64,000 bases of DNA, taken from positions 70,994,520 through 71,058,519 of the forward strand of contig CM069432.1 in the NCBI GenBank assembly GCA_035610365.1. The letters are read 5' to 3'. Origin of the DNA: Aquatica leii. Lineage: Eukaryota; Arthropoda; Insecta; Coleoptera; Lampyridae. Below the pieces are notes generated by a model. It had not been told where the DNA came from. It worked only from the letters and a program-made list of their open reading frames with translations, and made no database searches. The translations under genes and the position numbers were made by a program. Below are positions 1-14,228 of the stretch, piece after piece (the stretch's first letter is position 1; each line of letters opens with the position of its first letter).

Positions 1-3000
1 AATTCTGATTCGCATAGTCGGTACACCGTTTTGCATGCGAGTTATGAACCCTGCAGGAAATTACGTCGTCTGTACCCGACCCTCACGTAGCATTCGGGAT
101 TACGGCCAGCTCGACCCCAAAAGGCCATTCCATCTCTGAAAACGACATTTAATAGTGTGCGTCGCTTTATCTGGCGGCATGCATGCAAACAGGCCTAACT
201 CGAAAGGATACGTAGCTACACCAATGTATTACGTTCGTTATGATACTACTATTCATTTTGAAAATTCCGTTTAAAATCAAAATTAAGTTTAAAAGGAAAA
301 AATCTACTTTTTGTGTAGTTTGTTTTAACTTATAGGTATCGTTCTCGCATACTAGCGGGTGACGGGTTTCGTGATATAAGACGGCTCGAGTGGCTCCCGA
401 AGGAAATCCCACCGAACGAAGCGGGACCTGTCTACCTGTCAGCCAGAATTAAAGGATGGGAGTCTGCAATTGGACCTTTAGCTAGGGAACTATACATAAC
501 AGGAAGTCGAGATCCCGAGAGATACGAACGTCTTGACCGCGGTTCAATATTTAATGTGGCCTGTAAAGAGAAAACCGTTACTGTAAACGTTAAAGACCAC
601 TCGGCGACGCATGAATATTTGAGCGATGCATCATCCCCGCGCGCCGAGTATCGTTCCTCGTTGATCCGGGCTTACTTGCACGACTCATTAACCCCTCCGT
701 GCTAATCCCACTATCGGATATTGCGAGGGACCACGCGCGATCGATGAGTTTTACCCCACAATTCTACATTACCAACGGTTGTCCACCGCTGACGCCATCT
801 GCGTTCACCACTGTCCACTAACAATGTAAATATCTTTGATTAATCCACCTAAAACGTGTCATTTAACCCATCGCGTTATTTACAGTTTCTCTCTAAACAA
901 ACCAAACTATCTATAAACTTATTTCTTTGATAACGACACGGCATAATAATTTAGCATTTTGAACATAATCAATTACAGTATCTGAATAATTATAGCGTCA
1001 ATCAATACTTAAAGAAAAACTGTTATGAATCAATATTTTAATTTGAAGAACATTGACAAGGCACTTGTGAATAAATAAGTTATTAAAGTAAATTATTTTT
1101 CGATAAATCGATAATTTTAAATACCCGTCTCAAATAATATTTTTTAGGCCAGAACTGAAAAAACTTAATGCGACCTTCAATTAATTCAAAGTAAAAAAGA
1201 AACTTTTATTCCTTAAACATCACAGAAATCAGATTAACGTCTCAGCGTAATGTCATATAATATGCTAATTATACTGGAAGACGCTTTACTTCCTTTTTAC
1301 AATGGCCTCCTAAATATCTGCACCTCCTCTCTTATCCTTCAACATAATTCTGCGAAACGGATTTCCACCCTCATCCTGTAAACTTTTTATAAGCTCGCAA
1401 ATATTAATTAAAACGCGTAGTCTTAGTTACGGCAAGGACATCTCGTGCCAGAGCAGTAATTACTGTCACGTGACACTGTAAGGTAACTCGTTGAAATTTC
1501 ATTAGGATTCTACGACAACAATAAATCTTAAGAGCGACATACAAAGTCAAGATTTTCGATTTTTGAAATACGGATAGAAAATCTGAACGAATTTAACTTG
1601 ACTCAAAGAATGACTCAAAGAAATTTTTGTTTGTTTAGTTGTCGGCATAGAAATTCGAAATAACGAGCAATATTCGTTTATTTCAAGACGATATCAACCC
1701 TCATAACACCCCGCTGCGTTGCTTGTTTCTAAAAGCCGATATTTGTAAGAACGCGGAACCCTTGATTTTTACGGTTATTTCGATATGTTGGGAACGAAAC
1801 GAAAAAATAGTCTTTCCGGCTACGAGCTTCTATTTCCGACTCGGGAGCATCTTTGGCTATATTTCCGGTGCGGTTATCCTAGTTTATCCGCGAGGGAGCT
1901 CCCGCCGTCGACATGTGTCCTGCTTACCCACCGATAGGAAATCCACGTAGGATTTTCATCCCCATTCTGTTGGTCCAGCTTTGCAATACGTTCTGATCAT
2001 AAAAGTCTCTGTTAAATTTGAAATATTCTACAAGGTGTATCCTAGATGTTTTTGTATACTACTAGTTAAAATATTTAACGTTAAATTATTTTGCCGTATC
2101 AACTATTAATCTGACGTCTTTTCGGAAATGTTCTTGCATACATGAGGTTACTATAGGTCAGGAATGGTCGCTTGAGGCTCTTACGATAATGTCAACTATG
2201 ACAGAGCACCTTCGTTATCAACACTATACAGGCCAGCAGAGAAACAAAATGAATTCGCCTTAAAGCGTTTGTACTATACACATAGGACATTGCTAAATTC
2301 TTTGATATTAATGAAATTAAATTGTACCTCCAAACAAATTTTCATTAGTATTTAACTGTTGGAGACATGTTTGTATTTTATAAAGTATAAAGCTCGCTTT
2401 TGATGTCACAATATAATGTGTTGTAACTGTTTTAGTGCCTGGACTTTTACATAAATCATTATTTTGTAATTTAATTATACAAGAATTTCGTTAATATCAG
2501 TTTACTGTGTTTCGTACTGTTCTTTGCAACGTAACAAAAAGGTAAAGTATAGACAAATAAGAACCTGAGGCAATTATATATCTCATCAACTATACAAACC
2601 GTGCGAATATTCATTAAAAAAAAACTTACTGTTATGGACAAACTTGCGCTTTTCGATTTGATATCAACGGCGCGAGAGTACGCGCTGCTCTAACAATTTA
2701 TAATAGCGGCAGCTCCAGCATTTTCATGTCTCGTTCGTTCCGGCAATGTTTATTCTTTATTCCCTTTCGTCTTGGCTTTGTTTTGTTTCCGCCATTGCCC
2801 TGTCACAGTTGCCGGATGAAACCAGCGCCGCCCCCCGCTATGATCTGCATGTCATGTCATGCGACTTCCTTCCGGGTAAAGGAATTGTTAAGATTTACTA
2901 AGCCTCCACCCTAGTTTAGATTACCTTTACATTAGAATGTTTCGTTTTGCTTTAAATTGTATAGAATTTGTTTCTTTTTTGCTTAAGCAATTAAAATACA

Positions 3001-6000
3001 GCATATACTAACAATTTAATTTTGTTGTTTTTAATGTTTAGTTTACTATCGTCATCAATCTTAAACAGTGGTGGAATTTATATCATTGTATCTAACCAAG
3101 ATATTATTGTGTTCATATGTTTGTTAAAGTAATTCAGTTATAATACTTACAAGGTATTTTTTTAGAAAAATATAGAAACTGTCAATATTTGCATTTTTAA
3201 AGTTTTGTAGGTTAACTTTGGTTTAACAATAATTTTTCTTAAATAACAATTCCGAAAATCAAACACCGAGTACTACAAGTTAGTTTTCGGCAACGAAAAA
3301 AAAATTTCTTTTTTATTCTGGTTTCTACGTTGCGATTTTATCGTCCGAATTAATCATCTTTTGCGCTTGTAGAAAATATTTTTTTTTCAAGCACTAAAAC
3401 AAACAAATAATAAAAATGAAAACATCAACAATCACTTTTTGCATCAGATGTACTAGAAATAACGATTATCTGACCAGTCAATATTGGTTAAAACCTTTAT
3501 AAGTAAAAAATGAAAAAGAACAATCTTACATTTTGCAATTTTATTTTAATTAATTTTCCAATAAAACTGTTATAAAGAAAATGTTTTTTGATGATATTCT
3601 GGAGGTGTTAAATAAACTTAAGTATGACACGGGCGTGATAGTGACCTATAATACAATCGAAAAAAATAAACCACTCGTTTTTAACTTGTGGCTTTCCAGT
3701 TTTTTTGCTTTTCTTATATGTATGCCTTCTAACACAACTTCTACCATAAATAACTATTTTTGGTAAACAAAATTTTAGAAAAAATGCATTTTATAATTTA
3801 ATACTATTTACTTTTGGTAAAAAAATATTTTGATTAATAAACGTACCTTTGTAGTAATTTCTTGTTGGAGATGAAATTAACATTTTGTTTTAGTATTAAT
3901 GAGTTTTTTGGATATTTCTTTGAGTATGTTTTTAGCACTCATAAAAGTTTTATACACAAGTGTCCACAATAAGTCACTTGTTCTTGAGCACAGTTGTTTT
4001 ATCTATCGACATAGTAAAAATGACTTTCTTTAGTTTTTCTTTTAAACTCAATCTAGCAAAAAGATTTTGAAAAGTTTTTATCAGAACTTTATCATGTTTA
4101 ACAAATGTTTTGTTTTTTTGTTTATGATCTTTCCATTAAAAGTTCATGATTTTAAATTAAACTTTTCCTAAATTTTAATCAACACATATTTTAGATCTAA
4201 ATTTTTTTGGTTATAACAATAACTCTTATCAACTTGATTATCTTATATGGACAATTATGTATATTATTAAAATATTTCTTTAATAAACTTGTTGCTGATT
4301 TAGAGGAAAATTGTATCATTTGGCAATTATTTATTTGCACAACAAGCAAAAATATCAGTGATTTAGACTTTTAACTGTTATCTAATAAATCTATGTTTAT
4401 ATACCCATTTGTTTGCTAGTGTATTACATAATTAATTACAAACTATTCTCATGCTTGATTTTGCCAATGATCTAAAAGTTCCAAGCAAAAGTAGGTACAT
4501 ATTGCTATAAGTAGAAGTAATAAGATTATTTAAACGCTGTAGTTAAAATACTTTTTTATTTTTGAAACAAAGAATTTAATAGAATTGTTGCAGTGTTTTT
4601 AATGAGACGGAACCATGTAAACTTGGACATGACTCACGTTATTGCGCTTTACTAACTTTTCTGTAGTGGACCAATTATTATTATAATTTTACAATGTACA
4701 AATATAGGTACTATTGTAACTTTTAATGAACACGTTCTTGTGGAGGTTAATTTTCTATATAAAACCTCAAATTTTAAGTAAATTCCAATACATTAAATAT
4801 CATTTTTTTTGGAAATTGAAGAGTAAACCTTGTGTAATGAATGTAAGTCAAATTTCGTTTTTTTACCTACATTCATTATTATACGTTAAGATTTTGCGCA
4901 AAGTGCATTTGTATAAATTGATAAAGTACGAAGAAAGAACCGAGCTATGAAATATTTTAAATATTTATAGAAATAAGTAGCTTATAAGTATTTTAAAATT
5001 ACATTTGTAATGCAATTAAGTTAAATCTAAAACTTATTAAATAAACTTGATAGAAATTTTAAATTTTATGCTGCTGCTATGAGATGAATCGGAATTCATA
5101 TGGCTAGTACTCGAGTAGTAACATCATTAAATGCTTTTTTGGTTTCTCAATACTAAATTGTTTTTTTTTCAATATTTATTTAGTTTTGTCAATTTTAAAT
5201 TGTTAATGATACAAAGGCAACCATAATATATGTCTTCAAGTTTAATTTAATTCTATACCAACTACTCTCGTTTATATATTTGTGGTTCAAATTGAATCTT
5301 GGTTTTTTATTTGTAATCTCATGTATTTTGTAATTTTGGTTAATATAAAAACCAAACATTTAAAATAAATTTGTTTTTGTTTCCAGTAAGTAACACAATA
5401 AACCTAAATTGTTATTTATATTATAAAAACAAAAATGACAGTTTGAGTAGGCTATAAGGTAGTGAAGGACTATAAGACAATATGGCGTTTACAACGTACC
5501 TATTTCTAATCGATTTAGTACATATAACAAAATTATTAAAAATATTAAAAAACTACATGTGCGGAGTATGTGTTCTAAGGCCATAACTACTTTTGAAAAC
5601 GTTTGAAACAGTTTGAAAGCTTGTACAAACTTGAAAACCAAGCCATGCCTGTATCCACAAACATCAAGCCAAGTAAAGCTTTTATTTTTAAAAAACTTGG
5701 CTTTTAAGCCCAAGTTACTTGGGTTGGTGAATCTCTAACTCTAATACGTATTTTATTATAAAATTTTGGGAATATTGTTGGTTTTTCATTATTTTTACCA
5801 CTATCGCTCAATATCGATAGAAAATTTCAAACTATCGATAGTGATAATAGTTTCAACTATCGATGGTTATCGACAGTGCTATCGATTTTTTTTACCACTA
5901 CCTCTAATGCTTGCGCAATTTCTGAAACAAAAGAAATTAAAACTAGGTTTTCAGAAGTGTCGTCGATCTCACTCAACCTTCAATTCTGTGTCTTAATAAA

Positions 6001-9000
6001 TTAAGCTCATGATTTAAAATGTTTATTTATAGCAATTAAGAAACCAAAAAAAATAGCAAACCTACAAATAAGATTAAACATTCCGTAACCTCAAACAAAA
6101 AATATACTTTGATATGCTATACAAAACTTGAAAAATGTTCGATTTTTTTTTACTTGTTCCCTTTTCTTAACAAATATTTTTTGAAAGAAATAAAAGGTAT
6201 GTGTAATTGTAATTAAAACTCTACCAGTTATATACAATTATATCTATTCCAAACCATATCCACCCTACAAACTACTGTAGGTTTGGAAACATTTAATAAA
6301 CATTTCTACAGGTGTTCCAATTACTATAATACACCACAACCAACATATCTGCATATTTGAAATTATGCTACTCATCATTTCAGAGCTAATTTTCTCACAA
6401 ATTAAGATCAAATAAAATCAGAACGAGACGAAGATGATTTTGTGAAACTATTTTTATCCAAACAATGTACTAGTGATATCTAAGCAAGAACAAGATAAAA
6501 ATAAAAAATCAGGATTTCTGAATAAACATTTAGAAATTGATCATAAAATTAACATTCACTACCAAATATGACATTGCGTCAATATTTAGAAATTCTCATT
6601 TTAATTTTAAAAAAATGTATTAAAATTTAATTAGTATTTACAACATTACAAACAATTAAAAAACGAAATGTTCTGTTTGAACAAGCAAAATTTGTAAATG
6701 CAGAAAAATTTAAATCTAAATCATTAGTTACTGTTAGTGTAATAATATTTTCCCACACTTTAGATAAGGTTTCTTCAAAAATAGATGATTCTTTTTCACG
6801 TAAAAAAGCATGCATATTACCAGTTTGCAACTTATAGATTCTAATTTGTTACCCTAGCGCAAAAAAAACATAAGAGTAGTGCAAACAGCTATAGAAAAAA
6901 AGTTTATTGTTGATAAGAGTGCAAGTAGACAACTCATTACAAAAGAGAAGTATTTAAAAAGCACAAAGAGGCGAATAGACAGCATTAAACAATAAGTCAA
7001 AATACACTAGCGCCATATGTGGAAAAGATTAGAAAAGGTTTACTATTAGCTGTCTACATAAGAAAAACTTAAACTAAAAAAAAATAAAATTATCAAACAA
7101 TAATTTTTTAAAGAAACATACGATTTTAACATATTTATGTTCATATATATTTTTTTAAATTGGTTTTAGGTTTGGTTAGATTCGATACTTAAAATATATT
7201 GCAGAAAGGATTTATTTGAAAAATTAATGTGAACGGCTGATTCAAGCTTCCCGTCAATATGCATTCGCTTAAGTGGGGCGTTTTTTCAAAAAAAAAATTT
7301 TGTATTAATAATTCTTTTTTTTAAATTCGTATATTTAATAATATATGATTTAATAGATTAAATCTCAAATTATTTTATTTTCTGCTTTTGTTATCTTAAT
7401 TTAAAAAGTATGATTAGATTTGTTGAATGAAATCAATATTCAACAGTTTTTTTGTGTTATGTTTTTCATTTCTAGCGAACAAATGCAGTTTTGGATTTAG
7501 ATGTTTGTGGGTGTAGGAAGTAGTGTAGGGCTGCGGCATTAGTGATCGAAACTTTATTTATACTCCATTCTATTCGGTGTATATTCAGATGTGATTGCTG
7601 TTATAAATTTGGAACGGCTGATGGAGGTGATATGTGCCCCCCAGGGTATATTGAAATCAGGATCCGCTCCTTTACATTTGTAGGTGAATCTCGATTTTCT
7701 ACGTCGCGTACCCTCTTCAATTTTCTACTCGTTTCACATATCGGATATGGATACGCAAATAATAGTAAACTTGGAGTATGAAACCATCGCGCGGAAGCAG
7801 TTTTGGATTCCCAACATAATAATAAAAATCACTATGCATGTTACTCCCATAGGGGCGACTTACGCATTTTGGCGGTGAAGCGACGTTGGAGCGGTATAAG
7901 GGTTATGCAGCCCTGGAGAGGTGGTCGAGATGGGGTTATCGGTCTCCGCGGAGCCCTTCCAAGGTGTGATGGGGAATGAATGGATCGCGTTTGCTGTTTT
8001 TCATGGCATTACTGCCGCGGATCCGAGTTGGCGGCTAATGGCGGATGCAGCTGGATCTCTGGGGATTTCGCGCGCTTCGTTGCACATCGCTGTGACAACC
8101 GAGTTTAGTCTTCACCGCTGCCAATGTTTTCGTCTTTCAGAAGAACCCCAAATTACTAACGTAATATTACATTTTCTGTCGCTTCACTAAAGCATCATCT
8201 CGGCACAATTTCCTCTGCGTTCAACTATTAATACATGTCACGCTTTAATATAAAAAACTTTTAGCGTTCAATCAGAACAACGCCGTTGAGAACGTTCTTG
8301 TTCAGGCAACAAGTTTTATTTTATAAAAGCGCAGCTATCGTTATTTGATTTGCTAATTTCGCTCTCGGAAATTCATTAAATTGATTATGTACGTGTAGGT
8401 ATACGCTATAAATTATTTCCTAACGGAAATTGTATACATGGAGACTTTGCCTCGAAATCCAAAACTACGTTACTGGTTACTAATTGACATTTGTGCTATA
8501 ATATAAATGCGTGAAATGTAGATTTGAGAATACGAACATTCATATATTGGTTGGTTGACGACCCCATACCACACAACAGAATACAATCGTCACCACACAG
8601 CGCGATATGAGTGACATGTGTGAAATTGGTTACATGCAATACTAGTTATGGTCTCTGCAACCATCGCTCAAAATGTATTGTTGCAATCATTTTCAACCGA
8701 TGGGAATGATCTGTGTGATAACAAAAGAGTTGCACATTTCACCTAATGCCTTTATTAAAATTGAATTTCTTTGAAAACGTATAACCGGCCAATAGTTTTA
8801 CTTTACAAAGACCCTTAAGGAGCATATTTTTATAATGGTAGATAAACGTTATTGATTTAATTTTAGAGTACCCTCAAGCGTCTCACGTAATGTGAAAGCA
8901 AAATATATGTTAGTAAAATTTTAATACGTAATTACGGTCGTTTAAATTTTTTATACGCATTTTTTACATAATTAAAACGGCGTCTTTTTTTGAACTTTTT

Positions 9001-10664
9001 TCATGTAAATTAACAAGTTAATTACGCGTACGATGCAAAAATAATCAGTTAAGACTAATTTGTGTAATTTTATTTGAGATTACAAAACGACAAGTTCCTG
9101 CATATAAAGTGCGGGACCCCATAGCGACAGCGCACGTTATTTGATGGCGCACATCCGACCTGTGGATGAAATTGCCAATAAAACACATCCAATAGGTATA
9201 AAGTGGTGAGGTTCGACAATAGAAGCGCGCGTTGTGTTTAAACGGCCTTCCCGCTTCAATCTGCGACGAGCAAATAGGATTTAGAATATCCTTTGATTAC
9301 CGTTTACACACGGTCGTGTTTTGAATAATAAATTAAATTTTTATTTTCATCTTCAAGATCCGTTTTAAAAAATCAATTTTATAGAATTTTGACAAATAAA
9401 GAAAGAAATCGTCACGAAGGGGGATGAAATGACACATTAAACCTACAGGAATAATAACAGGTTTCCAAGTTAGTGTATGTCATGTTTGACACGCCCGGTT
9501 CGATCACGGCTGCGAAAAACACGGATAATCACGTGTCACAGTATATAAAATACACCCACTTCTAATTTTGCTATACCGTTCGTGTCCCTCTTAGTATTAC
9601 GTAATAAATACTATTGGTGCACAGTGCCAGTTGACAGATTTGCTGACTACAACCCTGTTAACGAGTCAGCAAACTCCCTCATTACTACTCCGGGTTAATT
9701 GCACCTCTAGTCAGAATAATGACAAGTTACATTCTTAATTTTTCTACATGCTTTTCTAATAACTACAATTGGAAATAGTTTTGGGTTTTATTTTAATTAA
9801 TAGTGTCAGCTCGTATATTTTTTGCAATCTATTAACGTCACATTTTGATTTATAAATTTAAAAGCGTACTACGCGAACTACAATTTAAATCATATTATTA
9901 AATCGTAGCAGGTTGCGATTATTCTCTATAATCTATGAATGGTTAAATCCGCAATTACTTATTATAGCTGTAATTTACAACTATGGGGTACAAACTAAGT
10001 TGAGCGTCCATAATACGTATACGTATCTGCATTTTTTAACGTAAATGTTGCGTCATTAGCTTTTTGAAAATCATGTCTTATTAGTGTTTTTTTAATACTA
10101 TAAATTTATCTTATTATTGCGGCAGTTTTCAAATATAATCGCACATCCAAACCATGAAAAAATCGTGTGAAACGAAGCGCCCCTGCACCACTTACAGCTA
10201 TTGTTTTCGCAGAAATTGGATTGTTCGTAGGGGACTGTTCGCCCTCGCCAATTACCTAGATTGCTTTCCTGTACACATCAAACTTGAGCATCTCACTTGT
10301 TACTCTCCCGTCAAAATACTCGGTTGCATAAATTATGCACGTTATTCCAGTGTCGGAGATACGTTCAAAATACAACAGCCGTTAAATTATAATAAACAAA
10401 TATCATGAAAATGCTCTACTATGAGCATGAAAGGTGAAACTCGATATATAATGAATGTGGCTCCACTAATCCATGGATAATAAAATAGTTCCTCTCTCTA
10501 TTCGGGTTACCTTTTCGTTCTCCGCCCAAAAATCCTTTTATCCTTCAATCAAAATCTTTTATGCTTTCCACCTACAACTTTAGCTTTAGAAACACGATAT
10601 TTTTTGTTTTATAAATTATGGCACTCTATTCATTTCGATGTATTAATTGCATCTCTTGTTTCAG
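1..10664 (+). other. hth: hth intron 5' of the homeodomain exon (partial)
   Basis: This stretch ends at the acceptor of the first visible hth exon, so I read it as the 3' part of a large hth intron; the exon for the first part of the homeodomain was not found here and must lie further upstream. I see no convincing gene. Open frames are short, overlap on both strands and resemble no family I know. Blocks around 1-900, 7,500-8,250 and 9,100-9,700 are less AT-rich and less repetitive than their surroundings and could be regulatory. 3,000-7,450 is AT-rich and simple, apart from the TATCGATA cluster at 5,812-5,886. Confidence 0.6.
5812..5886. promoter_or_regulatory. Cluster of TATCGATA-type palindromes
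   Basis: Two perfect TATCGATA sites (5812-5819 and 5833-5840) are followed within 50 bp by TATCGATG (5858-5865), TTATCGAC (5867-5874) and CTATCGAT (5879-5886). TATCGATA is the DRE motif bound by the insect BED-finger factor DREF, so this may be an insulator or enhancer element inside the hth intron. An alternative is the subterminal repeat region of a decayed hAT element, since CAGTGCTATCGAT at its right edge resembles a hAT terminus. The sequence alone does not decide between them. Confidence 0.45.
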
Positions 10665-10741
10665 CATCCGTACCCTTCGGAAGACCAGAAAAAACAACTA
10701 GCGCAGGATACGGGGTTAACGATATTACAAGTAAATAATTG
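10665..10741 (+). CDS. hth: homothorax exon: TALE homeodomain, loop to helix 3 (partial CDS)
   Basis: This 77 bp exon encodes 25 residues plus two bases of a Trp codon. It starts with His-Pro-Tyr-Pro, the three-residue TALE loop extension between homeodomain helices 1 and 2, runs through helix 2 (Ser-Glu-Asp-Gln-Lys-Lys-Gln-Leu) and ends in recognition helix 3 at Gln-Val-Asn-Asn-Trp. A pyrimidine tract and CAG lie directly before it, and GTGAGT follows it. Hth/Meis proteins are DNA-binding partners of Extradenticle/Pbx and carry it into the nucleus; in insects they act in proximal appendage, eye and segment patterning. The exon starts in phase 0 and ends within Trp48, and the next exon continues the reading exactly. 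Meis or Prep paralogues share the motif, but in insects hth is the expected gene. Confidence 0.95.
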
Positions 10742-11468
10742 GTGAGTATTTCATTTAGTAATTTTCCGATCGTTGCGTTAGTATCAAAACGGTTTTCCTA
10801 ATTTTAGATTGTACCGCAACATGTAATGTCACATCTATAATTTACATGCAGTAATTTGTGGCAGATTTTGTTGTGTGCGGAATGCGTTGCTTAATTGCGC
10901 GCCGCTGATGTTTTAAATTATGTTTACAATAATGTGCGCAGTTCGAAACATTTCCGTTGTTAAAATGCACGTTCATTTACGGATACGAATGCTGTGTTAG
11001 CAATACTATTATTTTACATATTAAATTGTTATCGATACGTATCTATGCAATCAATAATACCTAGCGAACAAAAATCTGATCAATCGTTTTATAAAATTCT
11101 CCAATCGAGTTAGTTCGACGTTTAACAAGCCGTGTGTTTTAATTAAACTCTCAATTTTAAATTTATTTACAACTTTCAGTTATGACTTATTTATTCTATT
11201 TTGTAACGTCAACAGTGACTATTGTAAGACTAATCAATACATATGGTTTACTCGATTTGCTTTTCTAGTAATTGTTATCGTTGGCGAATTTAAACATATC
11301 CTTACAAACTAAATACATTAATAACAGATACAATGTGATGTGAAGAACTAGAAACATTCATCGGCGCAGTTAGGTCCCCAAAATTAGGGGTACTTGAGTT
11401 CTTGCCCGAAATTTAGGACAAAAAAAATTGGGTGTGAAAAACAGAAAACTTATTAAATAGAAACAATT

Positions 11469-13550
11469 TTAAAACACAAATGGCATTTTCTTGTCTTTGT
11501 TTTGGCAGTTGCTGATAAACTCCTGGAAGACATCGTGATGGTTGATACTTCTTGATCGTTCGTTTTCAATATTAAGAATTGACAAGTCACTGAAACGATT
11601 TTGACTCATTGTGCTTCGTAGCCAATTTCTTATTCGTTTCATGGCAGAAAACTACCTTTCACAAGATGCTGAGTTAACTGGTAGTATGACAGCAACTTTG
11701 AAAAGTTTATAATAATTGCCAAATGTGTACTTCACTACTTTTTTAATGCAATTTTTGTTAATTGTCCTAGTTGGCCCCTCCCCTGTTGTTCATTACTATA
11801 TTCTTTAGAATCAACATCTCCGCGTTCAGAACATCTCTCTTTATTCCAAATGTAGCGGGATCATGATTCACAAAATTGGAACTACCTTCTAAATCGAATT
11901 TAAAAAAAATTGTCCACAGCCATTGCCATTTTTTAACTTTCTAAGGAAAAGCGAATTTTTAAATTACCCATTATCGAGTGAAGTATACGGTGATAGATAT
12001 TAATTCGGAACGGGTCTTCTTTCCATAGAGACGAAAAGACTCTGTCACTTCTCTTTTCCTCAAAAGTTTTTATCACACCATTAATGCCATTTAAAGATTC
12101 TGCCAAAGATCCTTCCTTACTTTGAAGCTTTTTGCTCAAAATATTGATGACATTTAATATATCTGTCAAAACATCTAAATGTGTCCAACAGCTTCGACAG
12201 CATTTTTATTTGTATACTGAGAAGCTTCCTCTTTCAATAATTGTACGATACAGGTATAATGCTTCTTCAATCCTCCAGAATGTTCTGCTCTTCAATTCCA
12301 CTTAGTATCACTCAGTTTTGTTAACTCAGTAACTCTGAGTTTCATATTCTTTTGAAGATCTGTATATTTTTCATGTAATGAAGATTGTGGAAAATGCATA
12401 TACGGAGCCTCCAATGTATTAAAAAATGCTTGAACACTTTCGATGTTGCCACAAGTATCAACAACAGCATGATTCAGTCTGTAAGCCATGCAATGTATGT
12501 AAATGTATGTAAATAATTAACTTCGCTTGTACTCCTCCTGTCCTTCCCGATATTACACTTGCTTCATCGTATAACTGGCCTACAATTAGTATGTTGTCAA
12601 GCCCATGTTTTTTGAAATTCTCAATCATACGATCACATAGACTTGTGGCGTCTAGTTTGGTAGATCATTCAAAATAACGAAGTAAGTGTTATTGAATTTC
12701 CAGATTGGTATTTGTGTATCTAACACATAAAGATAAGTGCTCTTGTTTAAAACTTCTTGCTTCGTTAACCATAATGCTAAACATTCCACAATCTCTGACA
12801 TCACCTACGATTTTTTTCCGTACCAAATTAGAGCAGACAGCAATTATCTCATTTTGAATATCTGAGCTACTCAAATTAAAATATTTGTTATAAGACTCCA
12901 AAAAAAATATTATATCGGTAAAACAATTCACAAATTTCTTTTATGTTCCCTTTTTTGACGAGCTGTCCCTTTCGTTGCGGCCTCTTAAACCAATGCTTTG
13001 GCGGGATAACGTCAGCACTATATCAGTCATTGTTTTAAAATATTCCTGGTTTTTCTTGAGAAAATCTCAGTGAGCAGAAGATATTTGTGAAGTCACAGAC
13101 CCTTGCTTTTTTGTTTGTTGACAAGCAGAATACTTTTGTGCATTTTTCTAGTGATTCACAGTGACGCCATGTTTCCGAAGCCTTTCTTTCAATTTTCGTC
13201 AATTATTACAACCAGATTCGGTAAAAACTATTTCAGTTTCATTTGTAGCTTTGGCTGTTTTGTTACCAAATAATCAGCAACAATAACAAAATACAGTCTG
13301 ATGGGGGTTGGTTTGAGCATTTTGAGTCTGCAGGCTTTGAAGGGTCGATTGAAAGAACTTCTGAAATTGAAATTGCGGCATTAGAGCAGCTTTACAAGTA
13401 TAACTTTCTTTACACACCTGCAGTTTCAGCTAAATAATTTTCATTTTGCTGTACATCCACAGGCACAGCGTCTACAATTTTGTCTTTTCTCTTAAAAACA
13501 TGTCTAATATCTCCAAACTTCTTCATATTCAATACTGATAGGAACAAAAC
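11469..13550 (-). pseudogene. hAT transposase remnant (TTF/ZMYM-type zinc finger class)
   Basis: Read on the minus strand, pieces in several frames line up in the order of a hAT transposase whose N-terminus carries a TTF-type zinc finger. About 13,550-13,000 holds the finger-like start (a Gln-Thr-Val-Phe-Cys-Tyr-Cys-Cys stretch, then Arg-Gly-Arg-Asn-Glu with Lys-Gly-Asn). 12,931-12,689 encodes 80 aa of the DDE-fold part; 12,489-12,292 and 12,169-11,933 encode the middle, including Gly-Asn-Ile-Glu-Ser-Val-Gln-Ala-Phe-Phe. 11,680-11,469 encodes the C-terminal dimerisation region (an Ala-Met-Lys-Arg-Ile-Arg-Asn-Trp-Leu-like stretch, then Ser-Ile-Leu-Asn-Ile-Glu-Asn-Glu) and ends at TAA. Frameshifts and stops separate the pieces, so it cannot make a working protein. 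Possible inverted ends near 11,375-11,392 and 13,758-13,775 (TTAG then a C-run and A-run) are weak. Confidence 0.75.
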
Positions 13551-14228
13551 AACAAAACATTCAGTACTTAACCTCAAAAAATGTTTGCTTGTTTGTATGT
13601 GTATGTCGGCAAGTTAGCGTACTGCAGAGTTTAATAAAGTTCTGTTGGAATCAAAACTACCGACCAAACCGATAGATGGACATAAGGAAGAACAGAGGCA
13701 GTTGCAAAAATTCAGGTGTTATTGTGTTAGTGAAAAATACAATGTTTCCAAAATGTTTGGGGGGGCTAATTCAAGATGTGGATGTGTTTAGCACTCCCAA
13801 GCCTCCCTTAACCTTACTTATTGAAACATTTTATCCGTTTTGAAAACATTCATATTAATAACAATAAAATAGATGTTGCCAATTGCTTTTCGAAGTCATT
13901 CGTGATGTTTTTGCTTTTGTTTGAAAGTATATAACAACAAATTTAAATGTTGCTGGTTGATGATGGAGTGTTGGACGTCATCCTAGAGTTTGGTTTATAT
14001 AGAACGGGGTAAAAAGTAGAATTAGATATTCTGAAATTGATAGTATTTAGATTCTTGTCTTAAATTTTTTATAACTTCTCCTTTAAAGCTTTAGTTAATC
14101 TTTCTCTGAAAAGTTTTTGTACATGTCTCAACCATGTGTTCTCACTACCTTCTCTAAGCCGGTTTATATTTTTTAATCTCGATTTTGTTGTTTCTCTTAT
14201 CGTTTTTTATTAGTATTATCTTAATGAT

